Of a stretch of 64,000 nt of DNA, positions 45,621 through 55,849 are shown in pieces. Positions within the stretch are counted from its first letter, which is position 1. Each line of letters begins with the position of its first letter. This DNA comes from Polytrichum commune (lineage: Eukaryota; Streptophyta; Polytrichopsida; Polytrichales; Polytrichaceae): contig OX485805.1 in the NCBI GenBank assembly GCA_950295325.1, positions 51,918,758 to 51,982,757 on the forward strand, read 5' to 3'. The notes below the pieces were generated by a model. It did not search any database, was not told the origin of the DNA, and worked only from the letters and a program-made list of their open reading frames with translations. Both the position numbers and the translations under genes were made by a program.

Positions 45621-47544
45621 TTCTGACCCCATAAAATTATACAATGTACCAAGTTATATAACCTTTACATTATTTCATCTATTCTCTAGAACATACAAGT
45701 TCCTATATAAAAATATCAGAATACAAGATAATATCGTGAACATTAAACCTCGATCATGGATAATTCTATTAGGAAAGCACATGCAAGCATCTTACATGTC
45801 CCTCTTTCCACTTAGAGGGGCTTGTGGGATCCTGCCATATCGGCACTTTGCAAGTCCATGAGCATTTGTTCTACATGTTATGTGAACATGATATGACTCA
45901 TATAAGTTGGCCAAAGTTAGGTATACACTAAAGTTTGCAAATGAAGCTCCAGTTCATCACTAACATCCCACATAAGGTAAACGTGTGTTATTTGGATATG
46001 TTTCTCTCTACACCCACACTTCTCGTAGGATATGAGACACATGATTAGTGCGAGATGATTAAGAAATACAATTCATTCCTACATCCATTTGTCTCATAAT
46101 TTTCAAAGCTCATATGAATATCTTATTCATTATCAAAGTAAAGACTTTCCTACTCCTTAAGTGATCATACAGGTCCCCCAATCATGTTGACAATTGAACC
46201 TAGAACGATTAGTGTATTTTGAGCACACAATCCAATCTCTTGTAAAAACATGTCTTTCTTATGTACTTTCTAAGATTCAATCAAATATGAAACATAAGTG
46301 TGCAGATTATTGATATGTTTGATTTAGGCATGTAGTACATTATCAATCTTCACTTACAAAACTCACTCTTTCATATATAATATACTGCATACACTATGTG
46401 AATGAATGCAAAGATTTTTCCAAGATCCGACATCTTGAAAACGCCAGTGCATCAGTTCTATACACATTTTCAGTTCATAATTAAGAGTGGATTGATATCT
46501 CTCCACCTAACCTACCCAAGCCACAGCCGATCATTGATCACAACATGCACACTTAAGTACAATGTCATTGTTAATCTGATAGATTTTGAAGGTGGTGTTT
46601 CAGAATCTGAGAAATTACACACACTCACCATGTTGCATCTCCATGTAAGCTTATACAACAAGATAAGCCAAGCCAGGCCAGGCCAAGTCCCTTCATGCAA
46701 CCTCCTTGAACATCAAATGCAAACGCCAGCAGCTGATAAAGAGGAAAACAATGCCGCACACCAAACCCTAGCCAGAACACTTGGAAAGCTGCTGCAAATC
46801 CTAAAGTTTGTATGCTAAACCCTGGAGGTTCGAAAGTTGTACTAGTACAAGATATAGAATATGTCCGTGCACATGTATTCTATATCCCGAGTACATGTCC
46901 ACACCAACTTTGGTACAAGCTATACGGATGTATGCCCATGTTTGGTTTCGGAGGAAGTGGCATGTGATCCTTTACCTTTGAATTTTTTTTTTTGTTTTTT
47001 AGATATGAACAAATAGGTGACAACCTCACCACCACTAGATCTTTTATTGTATATAATTTTTTAGTAAAGATGACATAATAGTTCGTGGTAATGAGGATTT
47101 GACTCTTTAGGGTGGAAACTATTTATATCACCCGCAGGGGTCGACATCTTTGGAACTTAGTTTGAAACTGCTAGTACATTTTTAAGTTGCAAAATTTTGA
47201 AATTTCTATTGCATATTATTATTTTAAGAACTTCTTTTCAATTCTCTTTTTTGAGGTGAAACAGTATTTGCAACACTTTAAATCTATAATCCCCCCAAAA
47301 ATTTACAAGGAATGACAAATAATGTTGGGTTAACATTTAGTGTCGGTGACACTATACCATGGTTTACAATTAGTATTGAATTGGTGACACTTAATATCAT
47401 ATTTAGCATAACTATTGTAGCTTGGCTCTCACCTAACATTAGTTTTAATTTCCATATATTTTACACATAAATCTTGTTTCTACCGACTACGCCCTAGGCC
47501 TAGGATAAAAGGGCCGGCCATAATTCAAGTAGGTTTGGAGACTA
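45621..47544. other. Intergenic DNA with repeat R3 copy 2 (45985-46340)
   Basis: 45985-46340 resembles intron 4 of the GGCT-like gene (13826-14165). A 138-codon plus frame (46402-46818) has no recognised domain. Near 46850-46890 there is an imperfect palindrome (ATATAGAATATGT ... ACATGTATTCTATAT). No gene called. Confidence 0.4.
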
Positions 47545-47765
47545 CATTCATATCCCAATTAGTGCGTGTGGTACTAATTCTTGAAACACACACTATTTTG
47601 CTAAGTTTCAAAATTAGTGAGGGTAGAAATTTTTATTGAGTGATACTAAATTCTTGAATACACGCTCATTTACCATACATCCAAGAAAATTAATGCGTGC
47701 TCTAAGGTGCTTGTAGAGTGATAGAAAATATATATATGCAAACACATGCTTGTTAGCATGACATA
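47545..47765 (-). repeat. Dispersed repeat R2, copy 2 (inverted relative to 17840-18075)
   Basis: Matches the reverse complement of 17840-18075 along its length, including GCGTGTGGTACTAATTC-TG, AGTGA-GATACTAAATTC and TAAGGTGCTTGTAGAGTGAT, ending in a short (TA)n tract. Confidence 0.65.
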
Positions 47766-48240
47766 ACTAAGCCCTATGGTTGAGTTTGTTTCTATATTAG
47801 CAGTTGATAGGGGCCTCCATCATCTTACCTTTAGGGGAAGAAACTTAGATAATACAAAGAACCTGATGCTGGAATGACTAGTATGAATATTGTGAGCAAT
47901 GCCGGTACTTTCAGTGAATAGTGTTGCTAAGAATAGTGTTTTAGTGAATAGTGCAGGATTGAACTTTCGGTATCTTTCGGTGGCACTAATTTCATAGTGT
48001 CAAGAAATGTAATATCACCTTCATTAATTTCCTACATGCATTATTAGCCCTCCCTCACTAATTGGGATAATTAGTGTACTATAGGTGGCCTTAGAACAAC
48101 AAGTTTGGAGGCCTACTAGTAGAGTGCGTTGCGTTTTGACACAACCCCAACCACTCCCTATTAAATGTCAAAACTTGAATTTTGCAGTCATTTCATAATC
48201 ATTTCAATGTAATAAAACCCCCTCTTTTCTACTTCATTGA

Positions 48241-48454
48241 TTATCCCATTTAATGGGTGTTACTATTCGGAGTTACATAATGCTTTGATTATTTAATGAG
48301 AATGTAATATTTTACCAAGCAAAGTCATTCATATTCTAAAACGTCCGAACAACCTATTGAGCTTTTGTCAGTAAAATTGAACTCTTGAGTAAGATGTTAT
48401 TGCATTGCATATCTCCAAATAGTAACATGTCCTAAATGGGATGATTAGTGTAGT
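48241..48454. mobile_element. Diverged MITE related to 18786-19005
   Basis: Similar order of blocks to the 18786 element (GTTACTATT-GGAG, ATTTTACCAA-CAAAGT, TTCT-AA-GTCC, TTTTGTCAGTAAAA, CATTGCATATCTCCAAATAGT). The right end is GATTAGTGTAGT. Terminal repeats are too diverged to fix exact borders or a target duplication. Confidence 0.5.
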
Positions 48455-48808
48455 GTTATGTGGAACTAATTTTTCACCACATTGATTTCATGGCATCTTA
48501 GTCTAATGCAGTGACCTAGTCAACCTCCTACCTGTAGTAACCGATCTTAGAACACAAGACATTATCAGCACAAGTTCCCCACCTGTTCTTTGTGTTCAAC
48601 AGCACTTGATCCTAATCAAAGGAAGCTGACAGAGAACCTACGTGAAATTGAATGTCTCAGATAGGCATTAAAGATCGGGCAAGTTTATATCATTTTTGTA
48701 GTTTTTCAAGTTTGTAATTGAAGTTACAGAAACTCAAGAGCTTGGCTAAAAGCAGAGAATGCTACACCATTTATGGTATTTAGTGTCAAATGTGTAATAT
48801 GAAGTCCA

Positions 48809-49348
48809 CGACCATGTAGTTCCATAACTAATATTTCTGCAGTAAACTATTCACAGTAATATATTTTTCATGGCACAACTTTGTCAAATGACATGACCAT
48901 TAGAACTGACGTCATTTGTCACTGAGATATATTTAATGCATTCCTTCCTGCCCTGCTACGTGCATCCATGATCCTTGTAGGCATAAGCAATCAAGTAAAT
49001 GACAATTGTGCAATTCAGGTCCTGTACATGTGTATCAGAAGGATTAAGTGCTTCCACATCATAAGTTCAATGCACTGGTGAAGATTTTTCCCCAACGAAA
49101 TCAATGACCATGTATGGTAATGAGGATTCCACAACTGACATCTCTGCAGTAGATTATTCTGCAGATGTGTACTGTTCGTGGCACAACTTCATCAATTGAC
49201 ACAACCACTAGATGTGTTATGCAGTAGTAAATGATTCCAAGAAAGGAATATTTGTCACCAAGAGACATACATCTAATGCATTCCTTCCAGCCTTGCTACA
49301 TGCATCAGTGTAGGCAAAAGCACCAAAACAAATGACGAATTGTTCATA
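48809..49348. repeat. Tandem duplication in the TM9SF 3' flank
   Basis: Units 48809-49011 and 49105-49348 share GACCATGTA, TTTCTGCAGTA, TGGCACAACTT, TTTGTCAC, AATGCATTCCTTCC and GCTAC-TGCATC in order. Non-coding. Confidence 0.7.
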
Positions 49349-49900
49349 TTACAGTATAAACATCTCTGCGTTCAGTGGCAACTACAGACAAGAAAGTGTG
49401 CCACCTGACGTTTTTTAAAGAGACAGAAACTGAGGTCCTGAATAAGGAATCCACGTATCTGTGAAGGTCAATGTGTGTGAAATGCCTCACCATTGCACAG
49501 GAACTGAGTGATAATGTAATATAATAATGTCAGCCAATGAGTAACCTTATTGGGTACTACAATGTTGGCAGGAGAAGAATGCCTGTCCCCAACCTACCCT
49601 ACTAATGCTCCAGGTCTTACCACAACTGACCTTGGCTCTCTTTAAAATGTCCTACGCTACTTCTATGCTCCTGTTGCTGCAAAAAAAATTATGCATCGCA
49701 GACTGACTACTTCACCTCAAATTCATCAGAGTAGGTTGCAAAACCTCAAATTACGGAAGACGCCTGCAGAATGAAGCTTAACCTAGTACACACTCACCTG
49801 CAACAAGGATGTTTCGAAGTGAAGCATAATTTCCCTCAGCCAGCCACAATATCCCAAATTTTCATTCACATGTTGGAATGAAGAGAATGATTTGGCAATT
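49349..49900. other. 3' flank of the TM9SF gene
   Basis: No gene recognised. The TM9SF 3' UTR should lie at its right edge, on the minus strand below 49901; no unambiguous poly(A) signal was picked out. Confidence 0.4.
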
Positions 49901-51895
49901 CTAGTCAAGTTTGACGGAGGAGAAGAGGTAGTGGACGAAGTAGAACGATGTGAGGAATCCAACGGTGCCGGTGGCGAACATGATGGCCGTCACCATGAGC
50001 AAGGAGTATCCGACGTAGAGCACGGCAGACACAGGGCCACTCAAGCTGTGCAGATCAAACACCAGGTAGTTGATCGAGTACAGGAAGACGTAGAATGCAA
50101 CGGAGCCCGAGGCAAAGAAAGATTTCCACCACCAGCGGTGATCCTCCACACAGAGGTGCATGTAGGTGAGGACGACGGCAACTTCGGCGCAGACAATGAC
50201 GAGCAACACGAGCACAATGAGGAGGAATCCGAAGACATAATACACGCGGCCCATCCAGATGCTGGACATGATGAAGAAAAGCTCAATGAAGAGGGTGCCG
50301 AATGGGAGAGTGCCAGCGCCCAGCACCAGTAGCCACGACGGGTAGCGTTGTGGGGGAATCTCTCGTGGGATCTGGTTGGTGCGCACGGGGTAGGTGATGG
50401 GCTCAAAACGGGACCCAAAGTAGCCTCCGAGGAGTGTGAGAGGGACAGAGATCGTGAACCACAACAAGAGAAGAATGAAAAACAGGGAGATAGGAATGGC
50501 ACCGGTGCTGCCAGATGCCCATAGAATGCAATTGAGGATAGTGAGGATGGAAAAGGCGATGCCTGGAAAGAAACATGCTGTCTTCCATGCAATGGCTTTC
50601 CATCCAGCTGAGGTCCTTTGAAGCATGCTCCATGTCCGCGACGCGACGTAACCCGCGACAATTCCCAAGAACAAGTAGAGCAGCACCATGCCTGTGAGCA
50701 ACATTCCTCGGGAGGCGGGCGACATGAATCCCAGAGCTGCGAACCCTATGGTGACAACCGCCATGCAAAGGATTTGGACACCATTACCTACCACAACAGA
50801 GAGGAGCTGCGGACGCGACGGTACCCTAAACACATCCCCAACCACCAGCTTCCATCCAGAGAGCTCCTCCGTCATCTGTGACTGTGCTTCCTTGTCGAGC
50901 TCCTCGTACTTGGTTAAGTCGCGGCGAACTGTTCTCAGGAAAATCACAAAAACGATACCGGCGAGGAAGGAGATGACCATAAGGGAGTTGAGAATTGAGA
51001 ACCAGTGCACACGGGTGCCTTCCATCTTGAGGTATGCGTCCCACCTGCTCGGCCACCGGATTTCGCTCGTCTCAAATGTGACATCGTATGAAAACACAAT
51101 CTGCTCATCCACTTTGACAGCTTGGTGGGGGCCATCCGGGTTGCAGGAGGCGGGAGGCAGAGTTTGGCCATCCTCGAGTTTGGCTGCAGCTTTCGCATCG
51201 CGAACAACGCTGCATGGGATGACCTCGAATCCTACCACCATAAATGTGCCATTCAAGTCACGGTCCTTGCCTGAGGGCATGGCGTCAAGGCCATCTCCAG
51301 CCCCCATCAATGATCCCACCGAGGTGTCTCCCTCGTAAGGGTGGATGAGCACCTTGAAGATGAGATGGTTGTAAATGTAATGCGCTTTGCCACTCTCCAG
51401 CTTGAACCCAATGGGCGAGCCAGTCCAGCGGAGTAGCTGTGCGGAGTCCCTCTGCTTCGTGTACCGGGTCACAGGCAAGTTGTCAAGAATCAGGTTCACC
51501 TGGTAGTAGTCATCAATTCTCTGCTGGAAGTGCTTCACATCTTTCTCGGTCAAAGGCTTAGTGACACATAGCTTCACATTGGCCTCCGATTCGCGCATGC
51601 GGAACACGTACGGAGAATTCTCAATCTCATCTCCCATCAGAAGCTCCCCAATGTTCTCTGCCACCTTCTTGATGCCCTCCTTGGGCTGGCAAAATGGCAG
51701 GCTGTAGTAAGAGTATGGCAACTCTGTCTCGATGGAAGTGATGGAGTTCACCTTCACCCCCAGCTTATCCCCATCCGCATATGGGTGCAAGTAGCTCCCG
51801 GGCAGGTAAAATGCATCCACCACAAGAGACGACGACAACACCAGCGCCGTGACTGCCAACAACACCAGCAACCGAGGCATGGCGGACGACGGCAT
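49901..51895 (-). CDS. Transmembrane 9 superfamily (nonaspanin/EMP70) protein, single exon, 664 aa
   Basis: One uninterrupted frame of 665 codons including the stop. ATG at 51893-51895 is used; a second Met six codons in is possible. Residues about 8-28 form a signal peptide ending A-F-Y-L-P-G. A luminal domain of about 270 residues follows, with conserved L-P-V-T-R-Y-T-K-Q. A first membrane helix lies near residues 297-320, and eight further hydrophobic helices lie between about 375 and 655. The C terminus S-V-K-L-D carries the K-x-D/E signal used for Golgi retention in this family. These proteins sit in Golgi and endosomal membranes and influence sorting and surface display of other membrane proteins. 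Length and lack of introns fit plant members. No lesion was seen. Tandem repeats lie in its 3' flank and a Harbinger-type MITE lies about 1.1 kb upstream. Confidence 0.96.
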   Translation of the reverse strand: MPSSAMPRLLVLLAVTALVLSSSLVVDAFYLPGSYLHPYADGDKLGVKVNSITSIETELPYSYYSLPFCQPKEGIKKVAENIGELLMGDEIENSPYVFRMRESEANVKLCVTKPLTEKDVKHFQQRIDDYYQVNLILDNLPVTRYTKQRDSAQLLRWTGSPIGFKLESGKAHYIYNHLIFKVLIHPYEGDTSVGSLMGAGDGLDAMPSGKDRDLNGTFMVVGFEVIPCSVVRDAKAAAKLEDGQTLPPASCNPDGPHQAVKVDEQIVFSYDVTFETSEIRWPSRWDAYLKMEGTRVHWFSILNSLMVISFLAGIVFVIFLRTVRRDLTKYEELDKEAQSQMTEELSGWKLVVGDVFRVPSRPQLLSVVVGNGVQILCMAVVTIGFAALGFMSPASRGMLLTGMVLLYLFLGIVAGYVASRTWSMLQRTSAGWKAIAWKTACFFPGIAFSILTILNCILWASGSTGAIPISLFFILLLLWFTISVPLTLLGGYFGSRFEPITYPVRTNQIPREIPPQRYPSWLLVLGAGTLPFGTLFIELFFIMSSIWMGRVYYVFGFLLIVLVLLVIVCAEVAVVLTYMHLCVEDHRWWWKSFFASGSVAFYVFLYSINYLVFDLHSLSGPVSAVLYVGYSLLMVTAIMFATGTVGFLTSFYFVHYLFSSVKLD

Positions 51896-53042
51896 CCTCC
51901 TAGGCCCTTTTCTCCTTCACGAGATTACTTGTTTCCTTCACGAGGAATTGGGTGTGCAGATACAAGTACAGAGAGCTGGTGAAAGAGGTTTGGTGTTCAT
52001 TGGAGAATTTAACCTTCCATCATGCATCCGGAGCAATCTACTACATCATATGTGCAGCAGCATTTTGCATTCCCAATTCCTATGCCACCAAAACCACACC
52101 TCAAACTCAGATCCGGTAATGTGGGTGAGCCCTAGCACGGATTCCCGACATACCCAACAACCCAAAAGACAAAAACCACCAACAAAGATGCACCAATTGC
52201 ATCCAAACTATGTTGTGCGTCGCTCAAACGCAAGGTCTGGCACCACCGAGTCGCCAGATCTGACACGGATCTGAAACTCAAAGAGAAATGAGCACAAAGC
52301 GCATCCGAAAGAAACACAACAAAACATAACACGACACATAACAAACAAAACAAAACAAAACAGCAAAACCGTAGAAGGGGTTGGTTGGTTGGTCCTCACC
52401 TATATTCCCAAAAAACTCCGAACTTGGATCTGCTCAGCAACAAAAACTGCTTCCTTCTCCAACTTCCGACTCCTTCGTCACCATCCTCTTCCTTGCTTTC
52501 TCCAAGTGCAACCCCGGTCCCCAATCTGTCCCCACGCCACCAACCTGCAGTTTTAGGAACTGCCCAACATAGACAGAGAACAATACTTTACCCTGTGAAA
52601 GGGGAGGAAAGGAGGAGGAAGGGGCCGGTGACCACCTAAGTGCCACCTTCCTAAATTGGAGGCCCAGCCTGACTGAGCTCGGATCTGCCCGGGAAAACTT
52701 ACAAAAACGGGTACAGAAGGTAAAATGTGCCACAAAGATGGCATCTTGGGGGCTCTTCTGACACTTCCTGGCAATCATCTTGCACAAAAGTTGCCGACTT
52801 TGAACTAAAAATAGGGAAATAATAATGTAGGCCTGCGAGGGTTTCATGCTGCCAGCCAGTGGCACAGGGGGTTCATTATTTATTCTGTGTGTATTTGTTT
52901 ATGCTATGTGGTCGTGCCACCCAATAAACCCAATCAATCATGCAAGATGTTGTTGCTGCGTTCCCAGGTGTGACCTGGACATTCTGAGTCTCTGCTGTGT
53001 TCTGATTGGAACCTGGGCAAATTATAAGGTGCTCACTGCTTA
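51896..53042. other. TM9SF promoter and 5' leader
   Basis: On the minus strand a consensus donor (AATATAG|GTGAGGACC, about 52397-52404) lies about 500 bases before the start codon, so a 5' UTR intron is possible. No acceptor is proven. A CAAAACAAAACA tract lies at 52345-52363. The divergent plus-strand frames here have no domain. Confidence 0.35.
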
Positions 53043-53540
53043 GGGCCGCTTCACACACGAGACTAAGAGCCCGTGACCGTTACATTTCAAGCACTCTCAT
53101 TGGTGGAAAAGGTGGAGCCGGTCGAGTGCGCTTCACACTGCGCTTGAGGGACCAATGGAGTATGTGAATGCAAGATGGATGTAGAGTCTACATGGATTCC
53201 TACATGACATCCAATGGATCATGTTTCCTGGTCACTTGGACTATTTTCAAAAATCGTCTCTTGGAGGTAGGTCTAACACAAAACTGGGAGACCATGACAC
53301 TCTGAACGCTCATAACCGTTGATTTATTCTATTTTATCATGCGCGAGGACCCACATGAGTAGACATTCATTGAAATAGCATTTGGTTGAGGACCCGGTCA
53401 CATATGACTTCACACTACACTTGAGGGTCCGTGACCACATTGCATGATTTTGGAAGTGTCTTGGGACGGCTTTCGGACACTTTCTTTTGGGCTCTCAGAA
53501 TTTCATGGTCACAGCTCTTGGCTCGTGTGTGAAGTGACCC
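53043..53540. mobile_element. PIF/Harbinger (Tourist-like) MITE, 498 bp
   Basis: It is flanked by TTA on both sides (53040-53042 and 53541-53543), the usual Harbinger target duplication. Terminal inverted repeats of about 36 bases start GGGCCGCTTCACACACGAG (left) and, complemented, GGGTCACTTCACACACGAG (right), then AAGAGC and GTGACC in both. Internal words CTTCACACT-C-CTTGAGGG recur twice. No transposase frame; non-autonomous. Confidence 0.82.
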
Positions 53541-53543
53541 TTA

Positions 53544-54464
53544 TACAGGTTACATGATAAACTTGTTCAACTGAGCAACTTTTTATGTAAGTAGGGTGCT
53601 GCAAAATGTGTGCAGATTGGGAGGGTTTATGGGAAACATGGTCTCATGTAACCGAAGGGTAGATGTCATTTGTGTTCTCAAGACTTCTGGTTTTATGCCT
53701 GTTTGAACCATGGGTGTATGCAAATTACTACCTGATACATCAAATTTGTGGTTTATTGCATATTTGTGTGTTTGCAATAGGGGTGCCAATGTGTCTGGGA
53801 AACTCTTTACTTTTGTGATAGTGTGCATCCTTTTTTTTAATCTCCCTTTCAGTAAATCCTTTTGGCATGGGAGAGGGGCGCTAGGGCTAATGAAGCAGGT
53901 TCCCTTCAGGCAGAAAGTTGCGTGCATTGTGAAACATAGTAGATGACTAATTATTGCTTTGACCAAGTTGAGACTATCTCTTCATTATTTAAACTACTGT
54001 TATTTTTGGTTTAAGACATCCAGTTTGAATCCCTTATCATTTCAACAAATGGACAACACATGATAACATAAACCAAAGGGGAAGTCCTGAAGGATTGATA
54101 TTACATGCTAACTTATTGCCCATGCTAAATAACTAATTGTTGTACAGAAATTTCTACCGGATTGCCTGTGACCACCACTGCAGTCTACAACAAAAAAGTG
54201 AATAAAATATTACAACTTACTAGAAAGTGTTTGCTTCGGTAACAAGTTGTGCCCCCAAGTAGGTGCTATTTTATTTTATTTTAAGGTTTTTGCCTTCAGT
54301 TTAGTTCAATTCTAATTTAAATTGGTGATACACAGTGCAGGCTATTCACTAAAAGAAGTAAACCCAGCTACCCACATACACCCCATATAGTCATATGATG
54401 GCATATTATAAATAAACCTCTCAGGTCTTTTGCCTTCCTGAAGGTACTACCATGTGCCTAAATT
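53544..54464. other. Intergenic DNA, nothing recognised
   Basis: Two opposing frames (53583-53966 minus and 53710-53946 plus) overlap, and neither has a motif. No RNA gene or terminal repeats. Confidence 0.4.
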
Positions 54465-54560
54465 GGGATTTGGGCGAACCAACCCATACACTCATTCCTT
54501 GTTGGATACCTAAACCTTTGCCTCCAAGGAACCAGTGTCCAGGTTGGTTCGCCCCAGCCC
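54465..54560. repeat. Short foldback element, copy 2, with flanking direct repeat
   Basis: The left arm GGGCGAACCAACC...ACACT..TTCCTTG pairs with the right arm CAAGGAACCAGTGTCCAGG then TTGGTTCGCCCC over about 30 bases with few mismatches. The loop is about 23 bases. CCTAAATTGG occurs at 54457-54466 and again at 54560-54569, so the unit sits between 10-base direct repeats (7 bases if GG is counted as element). The sister copy is at 17512-17610. No coding sequence. Confidence 0.7.
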
Positions 54561-54569
54561 CTAAATTGG

Positions 54570-55849
54570 TCTCTTGAACTCTTACCTACTTTGCTTAGTA
54601 TAGTGATTTCATTTGATCAAAGTAGGACACACCGGACAAGGAAATATTTGAATAAGTGGTAGTCACCGGAGATGGCATTGTGGCCATCACCTACAGAATC
54701 ACAGGTTGTAAGTCAGGCGACATTCATGTTCAGATTCTCAATGAAGTAAGAAAAGGCTGTCCTCTGCTTCGCTTTTTGTTGGAAATACTCCAAAGGTATT
54801 TGACAGACTCTACAAGTATTTACTCGATGCATCAGTTGAACACAGGCTTAAACAAAGATTGAAGATGTATCATCATTGCAAATGTTGTGGAATGCTTGAT
54901 GCCGGATGTGGCACATTTCAGGTGCCCTCATAGAACTTTATTGCTGCCATTCAATGAATGGCAACAAACATCGTCAACCTTGAAGTTAAAGAAAGGTCAG
55001 GTCCCCAACTAACCCAACTCAATTGCAAGTTACTCATAATATATCTGCTTGTGGTTTGCCTCATAAAACCAAGAGGTGACAAGGCTCCAATTTCCTTGGC
55101 ATGTCTTTTTACATGGTTGGACAGGACATGGGACAGGTATCTGGATTTCAAAATTTCAAGCTGTGCCTTGGATGTATTATGGAGTTGTATCAGTGCAAAC
55201 ACTGCCTCATGCAATTCTGAAAGCAACCACTTATAGTTTGCTTTGGTATACATCATCTCCTTCCACTCCACTTGTTATGCTTTGAGTGGCACTTTTGAGG
55301 GCAGCTGCATTGAGAGACTACCGAGTGTTGCCTGTTCTATGAACTACTTTACACTGATGGCTTATGAAGAGAAACTTGAGTCACTTCATTAAATTATCCT
55401 AAAACATAAAAAGAGCAATTAGCACCCCCTCTCTTATCATCATTGTATAGTTCAGGTTTGCTACTCTGGCTTCCTGACCTTTCAATGTGCAACTCATCTT
55501 TCAGTTATTTGGTCAAACCTGCAGGAGAAATGGTCCAATAGTTGTCTTGAATAGGTAAACCGGTGTTGAGTTCATTCCAGAATAACTGCATACTATATGA
55601 ATATCATAGAAGAACTTTGCATTGCGTGACACTTGCTTTCAGCTAGTAGTATCATACAGACAGTCAAATAGACTACACAAATCTGATCGTACAAAATAGA
55701 CAAAATAGACATGGGTGAAAAGTTAGTTTATAAAATGGAAGCGCCCTACTTGCCACCACCTTTGCTTTCATCTGAACTTAAAAAATGGTCCCTAATCCAA
55801 TACAGACAGGATGTGGAGATGAATAGGTGAACAAATTGAGTATGTAATT
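54570..55849. other. Intergenic DNA; 3' flank of mtKAS
   Basis: Frames at 54656-54862 (plus), 54951-55271 (minus) and 54958-55236 (plus) overlap and lack motifs, so none is called. mtKAS transcripts must end here. Confidence 0.35.

Noticed and set aside
50041-51338. Several frames of 76-216 codons on both strands inside the TM9SF gene
   Set aside because: They are shadows of the 664-residue TM9SF frame, which alone has a full family structure.
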